The translations under genes and the position numbers were made by a program. Below, piece after piece: positions 1 to 10,571 of a DNA stretch of 64,000 bases (positions are counted from its first letter, which is position 1; the number at the start of each line of letters is the position of its first letter). The stretch is taken from positions 1 to 64,000 of the forward strand of contig JAMCPD010000001.1 of the NCBI GenBank assembly GCA_023379935.1. The letters are read 5' to 3'. Source of the DNA: Actinomycetota bacterium. Lineage in GTDB: Bacteria; Actinomycetota; Acidimicrobiia; Acidimicrobiales; JAMCPD01. The notes below the pieces were generated by a model. It saw nothing but the letters and a program-made list of their open reading frames with translations. It was not told the DNA's origin and ran no database searches.

Positions 1-392
1 CAAGATCCTATAGTTAAAGACAAAATGTTGTGAAACGTAGCCAGCCAACTCTGTTGTGAACTGTTACCTTTCGCGAAGTAAAAGCCGAGAACTGTACCCA
101 CAGGTCCGATTAGTACAGCCAAATCCCGATACAAGTTAGCAGATGCGTTTGAATTGGTTGCTGACACGATAAGCGCAATGACCACCGCGATCAATGCTAG
201 CACCAAGAGAGTGGCCAACGCGATACGCTCCCATTCCCGGTACTTCGCCGGGTTGAAAGACCTCTCCGGTGGGTCTGAAACCGATTTTTGTGGCGGCTTT
301 TCCCCGGTTAGGTCAATGTACAGCAGCTTTTCTTTGATTGAGTCAGTTACAGATCTTTCCTGTTGATCTTCCCCATTGCTTGGATTAGTCAC
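1..392 (-). CDS. Membrane protein of unknown function, 3' end cut by window edge
   Basis: About 130 codons are open from a GTG at 392 to the window edge, so the C-terminus is missing. The predicted product has a polar N-terminal third, a strong hydrophobic segment (LATLLVLALIAVVIALIVSA, about residues 60-80) and a second hydrophobic stretch (LAVLIGPVGTVLGFYFAKG). This suggests two membrane helices with the N-terminus in the cytoplasm. The GTG lies inside the last codons of the upstream ribbon-helix-helix-like gene (8-bp overlap), so translation is probably coupled. I do not recognise the family. The overlap and the uninterrupted frame are the main evidence that it is a gene. Confidence 0.6.
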   Translation of the reverse strand, partial: MTNPSNGEDQQERSVTDSIKEKLLYIDLTGEKPPQKSVSDPPERSFNPAKYREWERIALATLLVLALIAVVIALIVSATNSNASANLYRDLAVLIGPVGTVLGFYFAKGNSSQQSWLATFHNILSLTIGS

Positions 393-603
393 GTAATTGG
401 AGTTCTTTTAACCTGTTACCTTCCTTGATGAGGACTTGATCACCTCTTTCCACATGCTCACGGAGCACGGCCTCATCCCGGATGGCTTGTCGAAGAGCGA
501 CCGTTTTTAGTACATCACGAACTTCGGCGATATGCTCTAGCTTAGCGTACTCCTCTTTTGTCACCTCCACCGTCAATCTCACCATCTCTGCTTCCTCTTC
601 CAT
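385..603 (-). CDS. Small ribbon-helix-helix-like protein
   Basis: A 72-residue product with a short beta-like N-terminus (MVRLTVEVTKEEYAKLE) and a following helical segment (VLKTVALRQAIRDEAVLREH). This is the pattern of small actinobacterial ribbon-helix-helix-like proteins that end in a charged tail of the type GDQVLIKEGNRLKEL. The family usually suggests a DNA-binding or antitoxin-like regulator, but no target is visible. The ATG at 603 is preceded by AGGAG with 9-nt spacing; a TTG two codons upstream is too close to that site. It overlaps the start of the membrane protein gene downstream, so the pair is probably one transcription unit. Confidence 0.65.
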   Translation of the reverse strand: MEEEAEMVRLTVEVTKEEYAKLEHIAEVRDVLKTVALRQAIRDEAVLREHVERGDQVLIKEGNRLKELQLRD

Positions 604-993
604 CTTCAATAGCTCCTTTTATTTCTATCCTACGTCAATCGAAAGCGGGTCTTTACAACGGTTACCTACTCACGATCCGAGAGATACAACACCTCCGCCG
701 GAATGTATATCAACTGGTAATCGGACAGAAGTTTGGGCTTTTATCTTAAAGCGGGAACCGTATAAATCCACTAAATTCGCTATACCGGAAAATCCCCAAT
801 GAATCACCGTATTTATCTGCTGACTGCGGAACAGTCAAACTACTCTGTCAGGGCACGATCAAGATACCGATCAACCAGAGCCGACTCGACCACGCTTGTA
901 TTCATGTTGGGTGGTTGATATCTTTTCCATGCCTAACACCAGGGTCCCTACAAATGTTCCCTGTTATATCAGAAGCCGGCCTGTCATCACCTA
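604..993. other. Non-coding gap
   Basis: About 390 bases between the PIG-L deacetylase stop and the ribbon-helix-helix gene. I see no convincing reading frame, tRNA or strong hairpin. It should hold the promoter for the ribbon-helix-helix/membrane protein pair and the end of the thiC-deacetylase transcript. Confidence 0.4.
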
Positions 994-3101
<2,108 letters not shown>

Positions 3102-3281
3102 TCAGCTCCTTCCAATTTCAACTCAACCTAATCCCGGCTTACAGTTCCAACTCAAATTCAATATCTTAAGTTTACTGTTGTTGCGATTCCTATGCCCACC
3201 GTTATTAAACTACCTGTTCGCCAACTTCTCCGTTATTCATTTCAAGACGGTTAACTTTTTAGTCACCGTTATCTCCTCACT

Positions 3282-3318
3282 GCCAGTTTGACAAACTGGC
3301 TTTCGTCAAAGCTAAGAT
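3282..3318 (+). promoter_or_regulatory. Putative promoter with palindromic operator
   Basis: A perfect inverted repeat GCCAGTTTGACAAACTGGC (3282-3300, 9-bp arms, one central base) lies in the thiC/FrhB-like divergent gap. Its centre contains TTGACA (3288-3293), a consensus -35. TAAGAT at 3313-3318 could serve as -10 with a long 19-bp spacer, and the ATG follows 8 nt later. A repressor bound to the palindrome would cover the -35. It is inferred from sequence only. Confidence 0.4.
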
Positions 3319-3326
3319 TTATAGTT

Positions 3327-4526
3327 ATGGCATTAGACAAACCTCATTGGCTTCATCTCTTCAAAGAAGTAGTTACATCAGGATTGTGCACGGGTTGTGC
3401 AGGTTGCGTCATAGCCTGTCCACATGATGTACTCCGCTACGATGACTCAAATGGCGTTTACAAACCGTTCAAGATAGAAGCTGACGGAGGATTTGACAAC
3501 TGTACACACGGTGAAAAGGGTTGCACCATGTGCACCAGAGCTTGTCCAAGATTTAGAACATGGGAAGAAGAATGTGACAACTATTTATTCGGCCGACAAC
3601 GCACCATTGAGGAAGTTGCCGGTGTCTCTTCGGAGATCATACTGGCAAGGGCAAGCGATCCTGAAATTAACAAAATGGGTCAAGATGGCGGTTTAGTTTC
3701 AGCACTTTTAATTTGGGCACTTGAAAATGACATTGTAGACGCGGCTCTGCTGTCCTACACTCCGAATTCCGCCGCCACCCCCCACGCTGATAACATCCCT
3801 CCCCCAGATATCCGCACCCACTATCTGCCCAACACCGATAGCGCTGGTAGTTTCGCCGGCAGGAGCCAGAAAGCCATACCACTGGTGGCGCACAACCGAA
3901 GAGACGTGCTAAAAGCAATAGGGTCCAGATATACCTACTCAACAAATCCACTCGGTTATTTCGAGGCAGTCCAAGACGGTGCAGAGAGGCTTGCGCTGGT
4001 TGGGATGGGATGTCAGTCCTCTGCACCTGCAATAATGAGTGCAAGAAAGGCTGGAAAGGTTGCACGAAGGTTTGTACTGAATATAGGACTACTCTGCTCC
4101 AAGACGTTTGATGAGACAGTATTCCCTCAGTTTTTCGAACAACGTTACAAAGTCAAAGAGGAGCAAATATCCAAAATCAACATCAAAGGTGTATTCCAAG
4201 TATGGACTACCGATGGGAGTTATCAAGAAATACCGTTGAAAGAAGCTTATGCTTGGACAAGAGATGGTTGTAAAGCCTGCCCCGACTTTGCCGCTCAACA
4301 CGCAGATATTTCAGCCGGAGGCATAGGAACCTTTGAAAACTGGACTCTTTTAATCATCAGAACACAAACGGGTCGCCAAACAATAGACGGTGCCGTAACC
4401 GCAGGAATGATAGAAACGCGCCCTGTTGATGACGACCCGAACGCGTTGAAAACACTGAACAAATTATCCCGAATCAGCCGAAAACGTTGGCCCGCCGATG
4501 CCATAACAGGACCGGGTCTAATTTAA
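3327..4526 (+). CDS. Coenzyme F420 hydrogenase/dehydrogenase beta subunit (FrhB-like) protein
   Basis: A 399-residue iron-sulfur flavoprotein of the FrhB/FdhB family. The N-terminus holds ferredoxin-like cysteines (CTGCAGCVIACP) and further cysteine motifs (CTMCTRACP). The conserved GQDGGLVSALL segment follows, and a later cysteine cluster (CKACPDFA) is typical of F420-reducing beta subunits. Family members transfer electrons between F420H2, FAD and Fe-S centres; stand-alone actinobacterial members have varied partners, none visible here. I chose ATG 3327 (MALDKPHW) because a TTG at 3288 lies inside the palindromic element. No Shine-Dalgarno is present, which fits a leaderless or nearly leaderless start. 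It is divergent from thiC. Confidence 0.85.
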   Translation: MALDKPHWLHLFKEVVTSGLCTGCAGCVIACPHDVLRYDDSNGVYKPFKIEADGGFDNCTHGEKGCTMCTRACPRFRTWEEECDNYLFGRQRTIEEVAGVSSEIILARASDPEINKMGQDGGLVSALLIWALENDIVDAALLSYTPNSAATPHADNIPPPDIRTHYLPNTDSAGSFAGRSQKAIPLVAHNRRDVLKAIGSRYTYSTNPLGYFEAVQDGAERLALVGMGCQSSAPAIMSARKAGKVARRFVLNIGLLCSKTFDETVFPQFFEQRYKVKEEQISKINIKGVFQVWTTDGSYQEIPLKEAYAWTRDGCKACPDFAAQHADISAGGIGTFENWTLLIIRTQTGRQTIDGAVTAGMIETRPVDDDPNALKTLNKLSRISRKRWPADAITGPGLI

Positions 4527-4544
4527 CCTCGGGTCTAATTTAAC
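4513..4544 (+). repeat. 17-bp tandem duplication over a stop codon
   Basis: CGGGTCTAATTTAAC occurs at 4513-4527 and again at 4530-4544. The first copy contains the TAA stop of the FrhB-like gene, so the second is a recent-looking duplication of the gene end in the 3' flank. Confidence 0.8.
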
Positions 4545-4728
4545 TCACTCATCTGGTGCCAATCTCTAAATCATCCGGCCTTCGTTTTCAAATCCGACAA
4601 ATTATATATGCAATAATAGGTGAATCCAGCTCATGGGCAATTTCAGATTACATGTTTTGCAGGTAAAAGGACAGTCCGGTTACAATGCCAACCTAAGGCA
4701 ACCTCCAGCTACCGGCATAGGAGACGAC

Positions 4729-5496
4729 CTAAGCTCCAAGCTCCTTTGCTCGATCAAATATCGCCTGGAAATCCGGCTCTGTTAACTTTTTGGTAAAAGT
4801 ATTTTGTTGGCTTGGGTGATACGAACACAAGAGTGTGTGGTTCACAAAATTATCACCCGAACTGTCACCACCTCTCGTATAATCTGCATCACCGCCGCCT
4901 TTTCTTACAGCAGAGAGCCGGACTTTTGAAAAAGAAGGAATGGGAACCTCCAACCCGTGAGCAAACTTGGGTACGCCGGACAATGAAAACAGCTTTTTCA
5001 ATACTCCATAAGCAAAATTCCCAAGCGCTATAACAACGCGCATATTTTGAAGTAACCCAAACTCTTCCTCAAGGTAGGCAAGGCAGGTATCGCGTTCTAA
5101 AACAGTCGGCTTATTGGCCGGTGGAGCACATCTGAGGGCTGCTGTTACCCAAGCTGATTTTAATAACAGCCCATCATCAATACTTTTACTGACTGGCTGG
5201 TTAGCATAGCCTGCTTTCCACATAGCTTTTAAAAGCCAATCACCCGAACTGTCTCCTGTAAACATGCGTCCGGTACGATTTGCACCATGTGCCGCCGGAG
5301 CCAGTCCAACCACCACCAAAGTTGCCTTATAATCACCAAAGCCACTAACCGGTTTTCCCCAATAGTCCTGGTCCCCAAATGAGGCTCTTTTCTGAGCGGC
5401 CACCTTTTGTCTCCAGGCAACCAGACGAGGGCAAGCCACACATGCTGAAATTCGGCTGTTTAGCCTGTCCAACTTGGAAAGTGTTGTTTTGTTCAA
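4729..5496 (-). CDS. Uracil-DNA glycosylase, family 5-like (UDGb)
   Basis: A 255-residue 4Fe-4S uracil-DNA glycosylase that removes uracil and deaminated bases during base-excision repair. Cluster cysteines begin at Cys19 and Cys22 (CVAC), with further cysteines near the RCAPP and [10 protein letters not shown] segments. The active-site loop reads [19 protein letters not shown], which matches the family 5 pattern rather than the family 4 GEAPG pattern, and the HPSQQNTF loop is the DNA-minor-groove motif. The TTG start overlaps the mdh stop (TTGA), so the gene is the last of an icd-mdh-UDG unit on the minus strand. The link to TCA-cycle genes is probably only positional. Confidence 0.88.
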   Translation of the reverse strand: MNKTTLSKLDRLNSRISACVACPRLVAWRQKVAAQKRASFGDQDYWGKPVSGFGDYKATLVVVGLAPAAHGANRTGRMFTGDSSGDWLLKAMWKAGYANQPVSKSIDDGLLLKSAWVTAALRCAPPANKPTVLERDTCLAYLEEEFGLLQNMRVVIALGNFAYGVLKKLFSLSGVPKFAHGLEVPIPSFSKVRLSAVRKGGGDADYTRGGDSSGDNFVNHTLLCSYHPSQQNTFTKKLTEPDFQAIFDRAKELGA

Positions 5497-6491
5497 CTTA
5501 AAAGCGAACCAACCTCTTTTCTCTCATTAACCAGTTCTTCGGTAGTTAACCGAATGCGCTCATCAGCAAACGGACTGTGTTCCAATCCCTCAACCACCTG
5601 TATGTTTGAACCATCAGAACGCACAGGAAAGCCGAACTGCAAGCCTTCGGGTATGCCATATTCACCGGAAGAGACAACCGACACGGAGAACCAGTCCCCT
5701 TCCGGGGTTGGAGTAACCAAACTTTTCACAGTATCAATTACAGCATTAGCGGCTGAAGCGGCAGACGAAGATCCTCTTGCTTTGATGACCTCAGCACCGC
5801 GTTGTTGGACAGATGAAATGAACTCTCCCTGCAGCCAGGCAAGATCGTCAATGACTTGGGTAGCCGGCTTGCCGTCAATACGGGCATTTTCAAAATCGGG
5901 AAACTGTGTGGCTGAATGGTTACCCCATATCGCCATGTTACTCACCCGCTCAACCCCGACTCCGCCGGCTTTTTTGGCTAACTGGGCTTTCGCTCTATTC
6001 TCATCCAAGCGAGTCATGGAAAACCACCTATCAGGAGGTATTTCCGGTGCGGTCTCACGGGCAATAAGGCAGTTGGTGTTACACGGGTTACCCACCACCA
6101 GTACCCTTACATCGGCAGCGGCATTTTCAGCTATCGCCCTTCCTTGGGGCGCAAAAATCTTGCCATTGACGCCAAGCAGGTCCCCTCTTTCCATCCCGGC
6201 TTTGCGAGGTATGGAGCCAACCAGGAGTGCCCATGACGTAGCCGCAAAAGCCACCTTCAAATCTGAAGTCGCCACTGTATCAACCAACAACGGGAAAGCA
6301 CAGTCGTCTAACTCCATGACCACCCCCTCCAATGCCGCCATAGCAGGCTCAATCTCAAGCAACCTAAGCACTATCGGCTGATCATGCCCTAACAAATCAC
6401 CGGAAGCTATCCTAAAAAGCAAAGAATAGCCGATCTGTCCGGCTGCACCTGTAACAGTTACGTGTACAGGGTTACGTTTAATCATACTCAT
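5493..6491 (-). CDS. mdh: Malate dehydrogenase
   Basis: A 332-residue NAD-dependent malate dehydrogenase that oxidises malate to oxaloacetate in the TCA cycle. The Rossmann loop is [16 protein letters not shown] near the N-terminus, followed by the active-site segments [18 protein letters not shown] and [12 protein letters not shown] (catalytic His). The form is the cytosolic-type MDH common in Actinobacteria and Proteobacteria. ATG 6491 was chosen because it overlaps the icd stop by 4 bp (ATGA) and the homologous N-terminus starts there; the longer frame to 6527 would run into icd. It is co-transcribed with icd. Confidence 0.95.
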   Translation of the reverse strand: MSMIKRNPVHVTVTGAAGQIGYSLLFRIASGDLLGHDQPIVLRLLEIEPAMAALEGVVMELDDCAFPLLVDTVATSDLKVAFAATSWALLVGSIPRKAGMERGDLLGVNGKIFAPQGRAIAENAAADVRVLVVGNPCNTNCLIARETAPEIPPDRWFSMTRLDENRAKAQLAKKAGGVGVERVSNMAIWGNHSATQFPDFENARIDGKPATQVIDDLAWLQGEFISSVQQRGAEVIKARGSSSAASAANAVIDTVKSLVTPTPEGDWFSVSVVSSGEYGIPEGLQFGFPVRSDGSNIQVVEGLEHSPFADERIRLTTEELVNERKEVGSLLS

Positions 6492-7684
6492 AGTCTCTTC
6501 ACCACCTCCATGGCAAACTCCGAACAACGTACTTCTTTCGCCCCATCCATCAAACGGGAAAAGTCATAAGTTACGATCTTTTCCGCAATCGTTCGTTCCA
6601 TAGCGCGAACTATATCTTGAGCAGCTTCCCCCCAGCCAAGATGCTCAAACATCAGTACACCGGAAAGCAGAAGCGAACCGGGATTTACTTTATCCGCTCC
6701 GGCATATTTTGGTGCCGTTCCATGAGTAGCCTCAAAAACTCCTCGTCCCGTTTCATAGTTGATGTTTGCCCCCGGAGCTATTCCGATCCCGCCCACCTGG
6801 GCAGCCAAAGCATCGGAAAGGTAGTCTCCGTTCAGGTTGGTGGTGGCTATCACATCAAACTCATCAGGGCGGGTCAGTACCTGCTGAAAGGTTATATCAG
6901 CTATGGTGTCTTTAACCAAGATCTTGTCACCGGCTTCGCCTCCGCATTCATCCCACGAAACTGCACAATCCGCAAACTCGTCATGGGCTACTTCGTATCC
7001 CCACATTCTAAAGGCGCCCTCCGTGAACTTCTGTATGTTACCTTTGTGAACCAAGGTAACGCTACGTCTATTGTGTTTCTTAGCGTAGTTAAGTGCCGCC
7101 CTCACAAGACGTTTGGAGGCATAAGCAGAAACCGGCTTTATGCCTATACCGGAATCGGAACGAATCTCCCAGCCTAAGGTCTCGGAAAAAAAACTTATCA
7201 TTTTGGCTGCTACAGAAGTGGCGGCTTCAACTTCCAGCCCTGCATAGACATCTTCCGTATTTTCCCTAAAGATAACCATATCAACCTTTTCGGGATGCTT
7301 GACAGGCGAGGGAACACCGCTAAAGTATCTGATGGGTCTCAAACATACGTATAAATCCAACGCTTGCCTAAGAGCTACATTCAATGACCTGATCCCTCCA
7401 CCCACCGGGGTGGTCAACGGTCCCTTTATGCCGACCACATACTCACTAAACGTTTCCAGTGTCTCTTTCGGGAGCCATTCACCGGTATCTTTGTAGGCCT
7501 TCTCTCCCGCAGCAACCTCTTTCCAGGCAATATGCTTGCCATACTTAGCCGCCGCCTCATCCAAGACAGTTTTAGCAGCAGGCCAAATATCCACACCAAT
7601 ACCATCGCCTTGGATAAAAGGAACTATCGGATCATCGGGAACTATCAGGTTTCCGTTGTCATCAACGGTTATCTTTTCAGGCAT
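6488..7684 (-). CDS. icd: Isocitrate dehydrogenase (NADP type)
   Basis: A 398-residue isocitrate dehydrogenase of the prokaryotic homodimeric type, converting isocitrate to 2-oxoglutarate and CO2. The substrate-binding segment [16 protein letters not shown], including the phosphorylatable serine position, and the [13 protein letters not shown] motif match the E. coli-like NADP enzyme. Most Actinobacteria carry the unrelated monomeric IDH, so this type is mildly notable. The start MPEKITV at 7684 matches family N-termini; a TTG ten codons upstream is possible but less likely. It heads the icd-mdh-UDG unit and is divergent from pyrF. Confidence 0.95.
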   Translation of the reverse strand: MPEKITVDDNGNLIVPDDPIVPFIQGDGIGVDIWPAAKTVLDEAAAKYGKHIAWKEVAAGEKAYKDTGEWLPKETLETFSEYVVGIKGPLTTPVGGGIRSLNVALRQALDLYVCLRPIRYFSGVPSPVKHPEKVDMVIFRENTEDVYAGLEVEAATSVAAKMISFFSETLGWEIRSDSGIGIKPVSAYASKRLVRAALNYAKKHNRRSVTLVHKGNIQKFTEGAFRMWGYEVAHDEFADCAVSWDECGGEAGDKILVKDTIADITFQQVLTRPDEFDVIATTNLNGDYLSDALAAQVGGIGIAPGANINYETGRGVFEATHGTAPKYAGADKVNPGSLLLSGVLMFEHLGWGEAAQDIVRAMERTIAEKIVTYDFSRLMDGAKEVRCSEFAMEVVKRL

Positions 7685-7844
7685 AACATCACCATAATAA
7701 CAAGCACACTCCAACTTCTATAAACTTATATTTACTCTGTTTTTTATATTAAACTATTTTTCTTGGCTTACAATAAAAAGTCTATCTGTCAAAGCTGGTC
7801 TCTGTCCAATTCGGATGCCGCCCCTAGGCTGATAACCTAAGAGA

Positions 7845-7894
7845 AGGTTTTTGAAAAACCTAAAATAGTGATATAAACTACAAATAGTGATATA
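7845..7894. promoter_or_regulatory. Palindrome and direct repeats in the icd/pyrF gap
   Basis: AGGTTTTTGAAAAACCT (7845-7861) is a perfect 8-bp inverted repeat around one base. It is followed by AAATAGTGATATA at 7863-7875 and again at 7882-7894 (19-bp periodicity). These could be operator sites for the divergent icd and pyrF promoters; no family is recognised. Confidence 0.35.
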
Positions 7895-7928
7895 TTTCCT
7901 ATGATAACCCGCAAGGATTTCCAAGCGA

Positions 7929-8702
7929 GTGATTGACTCATATACCCCCAACACTTCTTCACCCGACATTTGGGCCTCTAACGACAAGATTAAGCAAACG
8001 ATCAGACAACATCTGGCTATAGCTCTTGATACCGCCGACCTTGATCAGGCGGTATCGGTGGCAAAAGAGCTACAAGAGTTGTTTGCGGTTGCCAAAGTAG
8101 GACTGCAACTTTTCAGCGCACAAGGACCAAAGGCGGTAGATGCACTGGCCGAATTAGGCTATAAGATATTTTTGGACTTGAAACTGCATGACATACCCAC
8201 CACGGTTGCAAAGGCCTGTACGGTGATATCCGCTATGCCAGTATCATATCTAACACTTCACACAGCAGGCGGAACAGAAATGCTAAAAGCCGCTGTAAAC
8301 GCACTGGCAGAGGGAAACGCTACGGCGAGGGGGAATACCGGGGGAATAAATACTATAGCGCTTGGCGTTACCTTCCTTACCTCACAATCTGATATAACAG
8401 AATCGGCGGTATTGGAAAGGGTAAGTATTGCAACCCAATCCGGTTGCAAAGGGGTAGTATGTCCGCCTCGCCACCTTGGGGCGGTAAGCAAAGCAGCGCC
8501 TTCACTTTTCAAGGTAGTACCGGGCATACGGTTGAACAAGGACAATCTTGACGATCATACCAGCAGCCTTTTGCCAGAACAAGCATTAGCTCAAGGTGCT
8601 GATCTACTGGTTATAGGTCGTATTGTCCTAAACGCGCCCAATCCGCTTCGCATGGCAAAGATGATCTTTTCGGCATGTGAAGCAAACCATAAAGAAATCT
8701 AA
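7929..8702 (+). CDS. pyrF: Orotidine 5'-phosphate decarboxylase
   Basis: A 257-residue OMP decarboxylase making UMP, the last step of pyrimidine synthesis. The active-site signature FLDLKLHDIPTTV places it in the type 1 (E. coli/B. subtilis-like) group; many Actinobacteria instead have the larger type 2 enzyme. The barrel ends with PGIRL and the phosphate-binding ADLLVIGRIVLNAPNP segment. The extra N-terminal 25 residues before TIRQHLAIALD could mean that the true start is internal, but AAGGA lies 11 nt before the GTG at 7929. It converges on metF with a 4-bp overlap of the two stops. Confidence 0.93.
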   Translation: MIDSYTPNTSSPDIWASNDKIKQTIRQHLAIALDTADLDQAVSVAKELQELFAVAKVGLQLFSAQGPKAVDALAELGYKIFLDLKLHDIPTTVAKACTVISAMPVSYLTLHTAGGTEMLKAAVNALAEGNATARGNTGGINTIALGVTFLTSQSDITESAVLERVSIATQSGCKGVVCPPRHLGAVSKAAPSLFKVVPGIRLNKDNLDDHTSSLLPEQALAQGADLLVIGRIVLNAPNPLRMAKMIFSACEANHKEI

Positions 8703-9577
8703 GACTTAGAACGTCGGGCGCCCAACCCCAACGCCTCATAAATCTCCTTCGTCGAGACAAAAGAGTTCATGGTGTAAAAGTGTAAACCGGGTACACCCGC
8801 TTGAAGCAGTTGCTCACAAAGATCTACCGCTATTTCTACACCAACCCGGCGTAGATCATCGGGGTTAGCACCAACAGCTTGCAGTCTAGCAAGAATCTCT
8901 TTCGGTACACTGGTACCTGACAGTTCGGACATCTTAAATACGGTACGCAGATTGACAATCGGCATAATTCCGGGTATCACCGGTTTATCTACTCCCAGTA
9001 CACGCAAGCTATCAACCAAATCAAAGTAGTATTGGGGATTGAAAAAAAACTGTGTTATGGCAAAATCAGCCTTGTCAAGCTTTTGAGAGAGCCGGTATCG
9101 ATCTTGCGTCAAATCCAAAGACAAGGGATGCCCCTCGGGATGTGCAGCCACGGCAACGCAGAAGTTGCCGACCTGTTTTGCTAACTCCACCAGTTCAGAT
9201 GCATAGACCAGCTCGCCTTGTGACAGTTGCACGGTGGCATTCAATGGAGGATCTCCCCTCAATGCCAAAATATTCTCCACCCCTGCTTTTTTGTAACGCT
9301 CCAATATGATGGAAAGCTCCTTTTTGGAGTGTTCCATGCAACTCAAGTGAGCCATAGGGGTCATTGGGCTATTGTTCAGCAAATCAACAACCAGTTCATG
9401 GGTCCGTTCTCTGGTTGATCCGGCTGCACCGTAAGTAATAGAAACAAAATCAGGCTCTAAAGCCTCAAGTTCACTCAAGGCAGTGCGAAGCTTGTTTTCA
9501 GACTCCAGGTTTTTGGGCGGCCACAGTTCTATCGAAAAACACCACCCCGCTTCCAAAAGTGCAGAGATCTTAGTCAT
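8699..9577 (-). CDS. metF: 5,10-methylenetetrahydrofolate reductase
   Basis: A 292-residue FAD-dependent TIM-barrel enzyme that reduces methylene-THF to methyl-THF for methionine synthesis. Family segments are FSIELWPPKN (catalytic Glu), VSITYGAAGSTRERT, LALRGDPP and QFFFNPQYYFDLVD. The start follows a GAGGCG site. It is the last gene of a minus-strand run with folD and purN-purH, all of which make or use folate-bound one-carbon units. Its stop overlaps the convergent pyrF stop. Confidence 0.95.
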   Translation of the reverse strand: MTKISALLEAGWCFSIELWPPKNLESENKLRTALSELEALEPDFVSITYGAAGSTRERTHELVVDLLNNSPMTPMAHLSCMEHSKKELSIILERYKKAGVENILALRGDPPLNATVQLSQGELVYASELVELAKQVGNFCVAVAAHPEGHPLSLDLTQDRYRLSQKLDKADFAITQFFFNPQYYFDLVDSLRVLGVDKPVIPGIMPIVNLRTVFKMSELSGTSVPKEILARLQAVGANPDDLRRVGVEIAVDLCEQLLQAGVPGLHFYTMNSFVSTKEIYEALGLGARRSKS

Positions 9578-9632
9578 TGATGAACTCGCCTCATCACATT
9601 GAAGTTTTCCGGTCCTGAACTACTATGCAACA

Positions 9633-10520
9633 CTACGCATTAGTTTCTTTCGAGGTTCTTTGGCTGCGTTTGGCTGCTTCTACGGCATTGACCAACAACA
9701 TAGCCCTGGTCATAGGACCTACCCCTCCGATGCGGGGAGTAACCCAGCCGGCAACTTGGGAAACATCCTCTGCTACATCCGAAAGCAACTTACGCCCTTC
9801 AAAAGAAGTTCCGGCTCCTACCACGCAGGCCCCAGGTTTTATCATATCTTTTGTAATCAATCCCGCTCTCCCAACTGCGACTATTACAATATCCGCTTGG
9901 GAAGTATAGTAGCCAAGGTCACGTACTCCAGTGTGTATAACAGTAACCGCTGCATTGCAGTCAGGCCTTTTGGAGGAGAGTAAAAGTGCTAAGGGCCTGC
10001 CAATCGTAAGCCCCCGTCCCAGAATCACTACATGACGCGATTGGATGGGAACCGCATAAGCCTTCAACAACTCCAGTATCCCCCTTGGCGTGCAAGCAAG
10101 CGGACTGTACGGACCGGAGACGCCCATAACCAGCTTTCCCAAATTAACAGGGTGTAAACCATCAACATCCTTATCTGGATCTACATTCAACAAGACCGCT
10201 ACTTCATCAAAACCCGACGGAAGAGGTAGTTGTACCAGATAAGCATGGATCTTCGGGTCATGATTGAATTCAGATATGGTATCCAACAACTCCTTGAAAC
10301 CGGCTTCGACCGACAGATGACGATGAACGGAGGTAATTCCGACCTCCAGACAGTCGGCATGTTTCATCTCTACATAACGAGCACTTGATGGATTATCACC
10401 AACCAGAATGGTACCAAGCCCGGGATTTATACCTTCAGCTTTCAAATACTCTACTTCTTGCATAACTTGGGCACGTATTTTGGCAGCTGTTGCTTCGCCG
10501 TCCAAAACAATGGCACTCAT
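9633..10520 (-). CDS. folD: Bifunctional methylenetetrahydrofolate dehydrogenase/cyclohydrolase
   Basis: A 295-residue FolD that interconverts methylene-THF, methenyl-THF and 10-formyl-THF. The conserved segments are YVEMKHADC (catalytic Lys), VQLPLPSGFDE, DKDVDGLHPVNLG and the nucleotide-binding ILGRGLTIGRPLALLL. It supplies 10-formyl-THF, the substrate of both halves of the purN-purH fusion directly upstream. The ATG lacks a Shine-Dalgarno but has GATAAT 6 nt upstream (10527-10532 on the minus strand), so it may also be transcribed separately as a leaderless message. Confidence 0.95.
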   Translation of the reverse strand: MSAIVLDGEATAAKIRAQVMQEVEYLKAEGINPGLGTILVGDNPSSARYVEMKHADCLEVGITSVHRHLSVEAGFKELLDTISEFNHDPKIHAYLVQLPLPSGFDEVAVLLNVDPDKDVDGLHPVNLGKLVMGVSGPYSPLACTPRGILELLKAYAVPIQSRHVVILGRGLTIGRPLALLLSSKRPDCNAAVTVIHTGVRDLGYYTSQADIVIVAVGRAGLITKDMIKPGACVVGAGTSFEGRKLLSDVAEDVSQVAGWVTPRIGGVGPMTRAMLLVNAVEAAKRSQRTSKETNA

Positions 10521-10571
10521 AGTTTCATTATCCCGGCTTTTGAAGGACCCAAAATTGCTCTCATCGTTGCT

